From NCBI GenBank assembly GCA_003519375.1, contig DOWV01000093.1, positions 1 through 6,172 on the forward strand: a stretch of 6,172 bases of DNA, in the 5' to 3' direction. Origin of the DNA: Bacteroidota bacterium (GTDB lineage Bacteria > Bacteroidota > Ignavibacteria > UBA10030). A program made the translations under genes and the position numbers. Positions 5,794 through 6,172 of the stretch are shown here, piece by piece (positions within the stretch are counted from its first letter, which is position 1; the number at the start of each line of letters is the position of its first letter). Under the pieces are notes generated by a model, which worked only from the letters and a program-made list of their open reading frames with translations, made no database searches and was not told where the DNA came from.

Positions 5794-6172
5794 TTACTTG
5801 CGCTTGATAACCTTGCACGAAAAAGGATCCAGCGAATACCTCCTGGAACCGACAGTGAAGGTTTTTCTGGCGTTGTGGTAATTCAAAAGAAACATGTAGG
5901 AGTACTTCTTCCCTCTTCGGATCACGAACTGAATATCAGGGTCGGAGACTTTTGCTTCTCTTTTGATATGGTCGAACGCAATGATTTTCTGGTACACCAG
6001 CAGATGGTCGTCTGTAGTGTACCCGAAGGCAAATCCCAGCGCCGTAACGAATCCTTTTCCAACCCTTTTCCGCAATCCACATACTTCTCCTGTCTTGGTC
6101 CTGGCGACGGCATCACTCTCAGCCGAAGAAAAGACCTGCTTTTCCTGGAGGTAGGTATGCACGTCCTCGATG
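5794..6172 (-). CDS. C-terminal end of a probable GH35/GH42-type beta-galactosidase (5' end outside window)
   Basis: Partial gene: 125 complete codons are visible, the frame runs off the right edge, and it ends at TAA (5796-5794). A GTG at 6162 is in frame but is unlikely to be the start, because coding-like residues (IED) precede it without a ribosome site. The visible part is beta-rich: VGKGFVTALGFAFGYTTDDHL (wording typical of the 'G-x-G-x-V-x-x-L-G' strand in beta-galactosidase C-terminal regions), then DPDIQFVIRRGKKYSYMFLLNYHN, then SLDPFSCKVIKRK at the very end. A terminal domain with 'LLNYHN...L-x-PFS-x-K-V-I' fits the closing beta-sandwich of GH35/GH42 enzymes acting on galactosides. 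The assignment rests on pattern memory, and no catalytic residue is visible. Its place just ahead of the sugar transporter, on the same strand with a 118-base gap, supports a glycosidase role. Confidence 0.5.
   Translation of the reverse strand, partial: IEDVHTYLQEKQVFSSAESDAVARTKTGEVCGLRKRVGKGFVTALGFAFGYTTDDHLLVYQKIIAFDHIKREAKVSDPDIQFVIRRGKKYSYMFLLNYHNARKTFTVGSRRYSLDPFSCKVIKRK

Overview
The window looks like part of a carbohydrate-utilisation operon from a bacterium. Every supported gene lies on the minus strand, so it reads from right to left. Base composition is close to balanced. Shine-Dalgarno-like sites are visible before most starts, and gaps between genes are tiny or absent. A CUT1-type sugar ABC transporter sits with a glucoamylase-like protein carrying a discoidin domain and with the tail of another probable glycosidase. 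This combination recalls Ignavibacteria/Chlorobi-type, Calditrichota-type or similar environmental lineages, but no taxonomic marker is present and the placement is a weak inference.

Layout in transcription order: (1) 6172-5794, the 3' end of a gene whose product resembles the C-terminus of GH35/GH42-type beta-galactosidases. (2) 5793-5676, a 118-base spacer with one 6-bp-arm inverted repeat and no convincing promoter or terminator. (3) 5675-4386, an extracellular solute-binding protein with a lipoprotein-like signal peptide. (4) 4389-3487, a MalF/UgpA-type permease that probably starts at a TTG overlapping the previous stop (TTGA). (5) 3490-2669, a MalG/UgpE-type permease that overlaps the previous stop (ATGA). 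(6) 2645 to the left edge, a large exported protein with an N-terminal jelly-roll-like domain, an F5/8C (discoidin) domain, a beta-sandwich-like region and an (alpha/alpha)6 domain resembling GH15.

The genes would work together as follows. Exported glycosidases cut a glycan or glycoside, the binding protein captures the released sugar, and the two permeases import it. No ABC ATPase is encoded here, so a shared MsmX/MalK-like ATPase elsewhere, or a gene outside the window, must power the importer.

The most notable feature is an in-frame amber codon (TAG, 62-60) inside the catalytic domain of the last gene. The same frame continues on the far side with protein-like sequence to the window edge. 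The gene is therefore either a recent nonsense pseudogene, a sequence error, or a case of readthrough. I found no evidence for a wholly new system. The remaining points of interest are the enzyme's architecture, the coupled starts and the missing ATPase.
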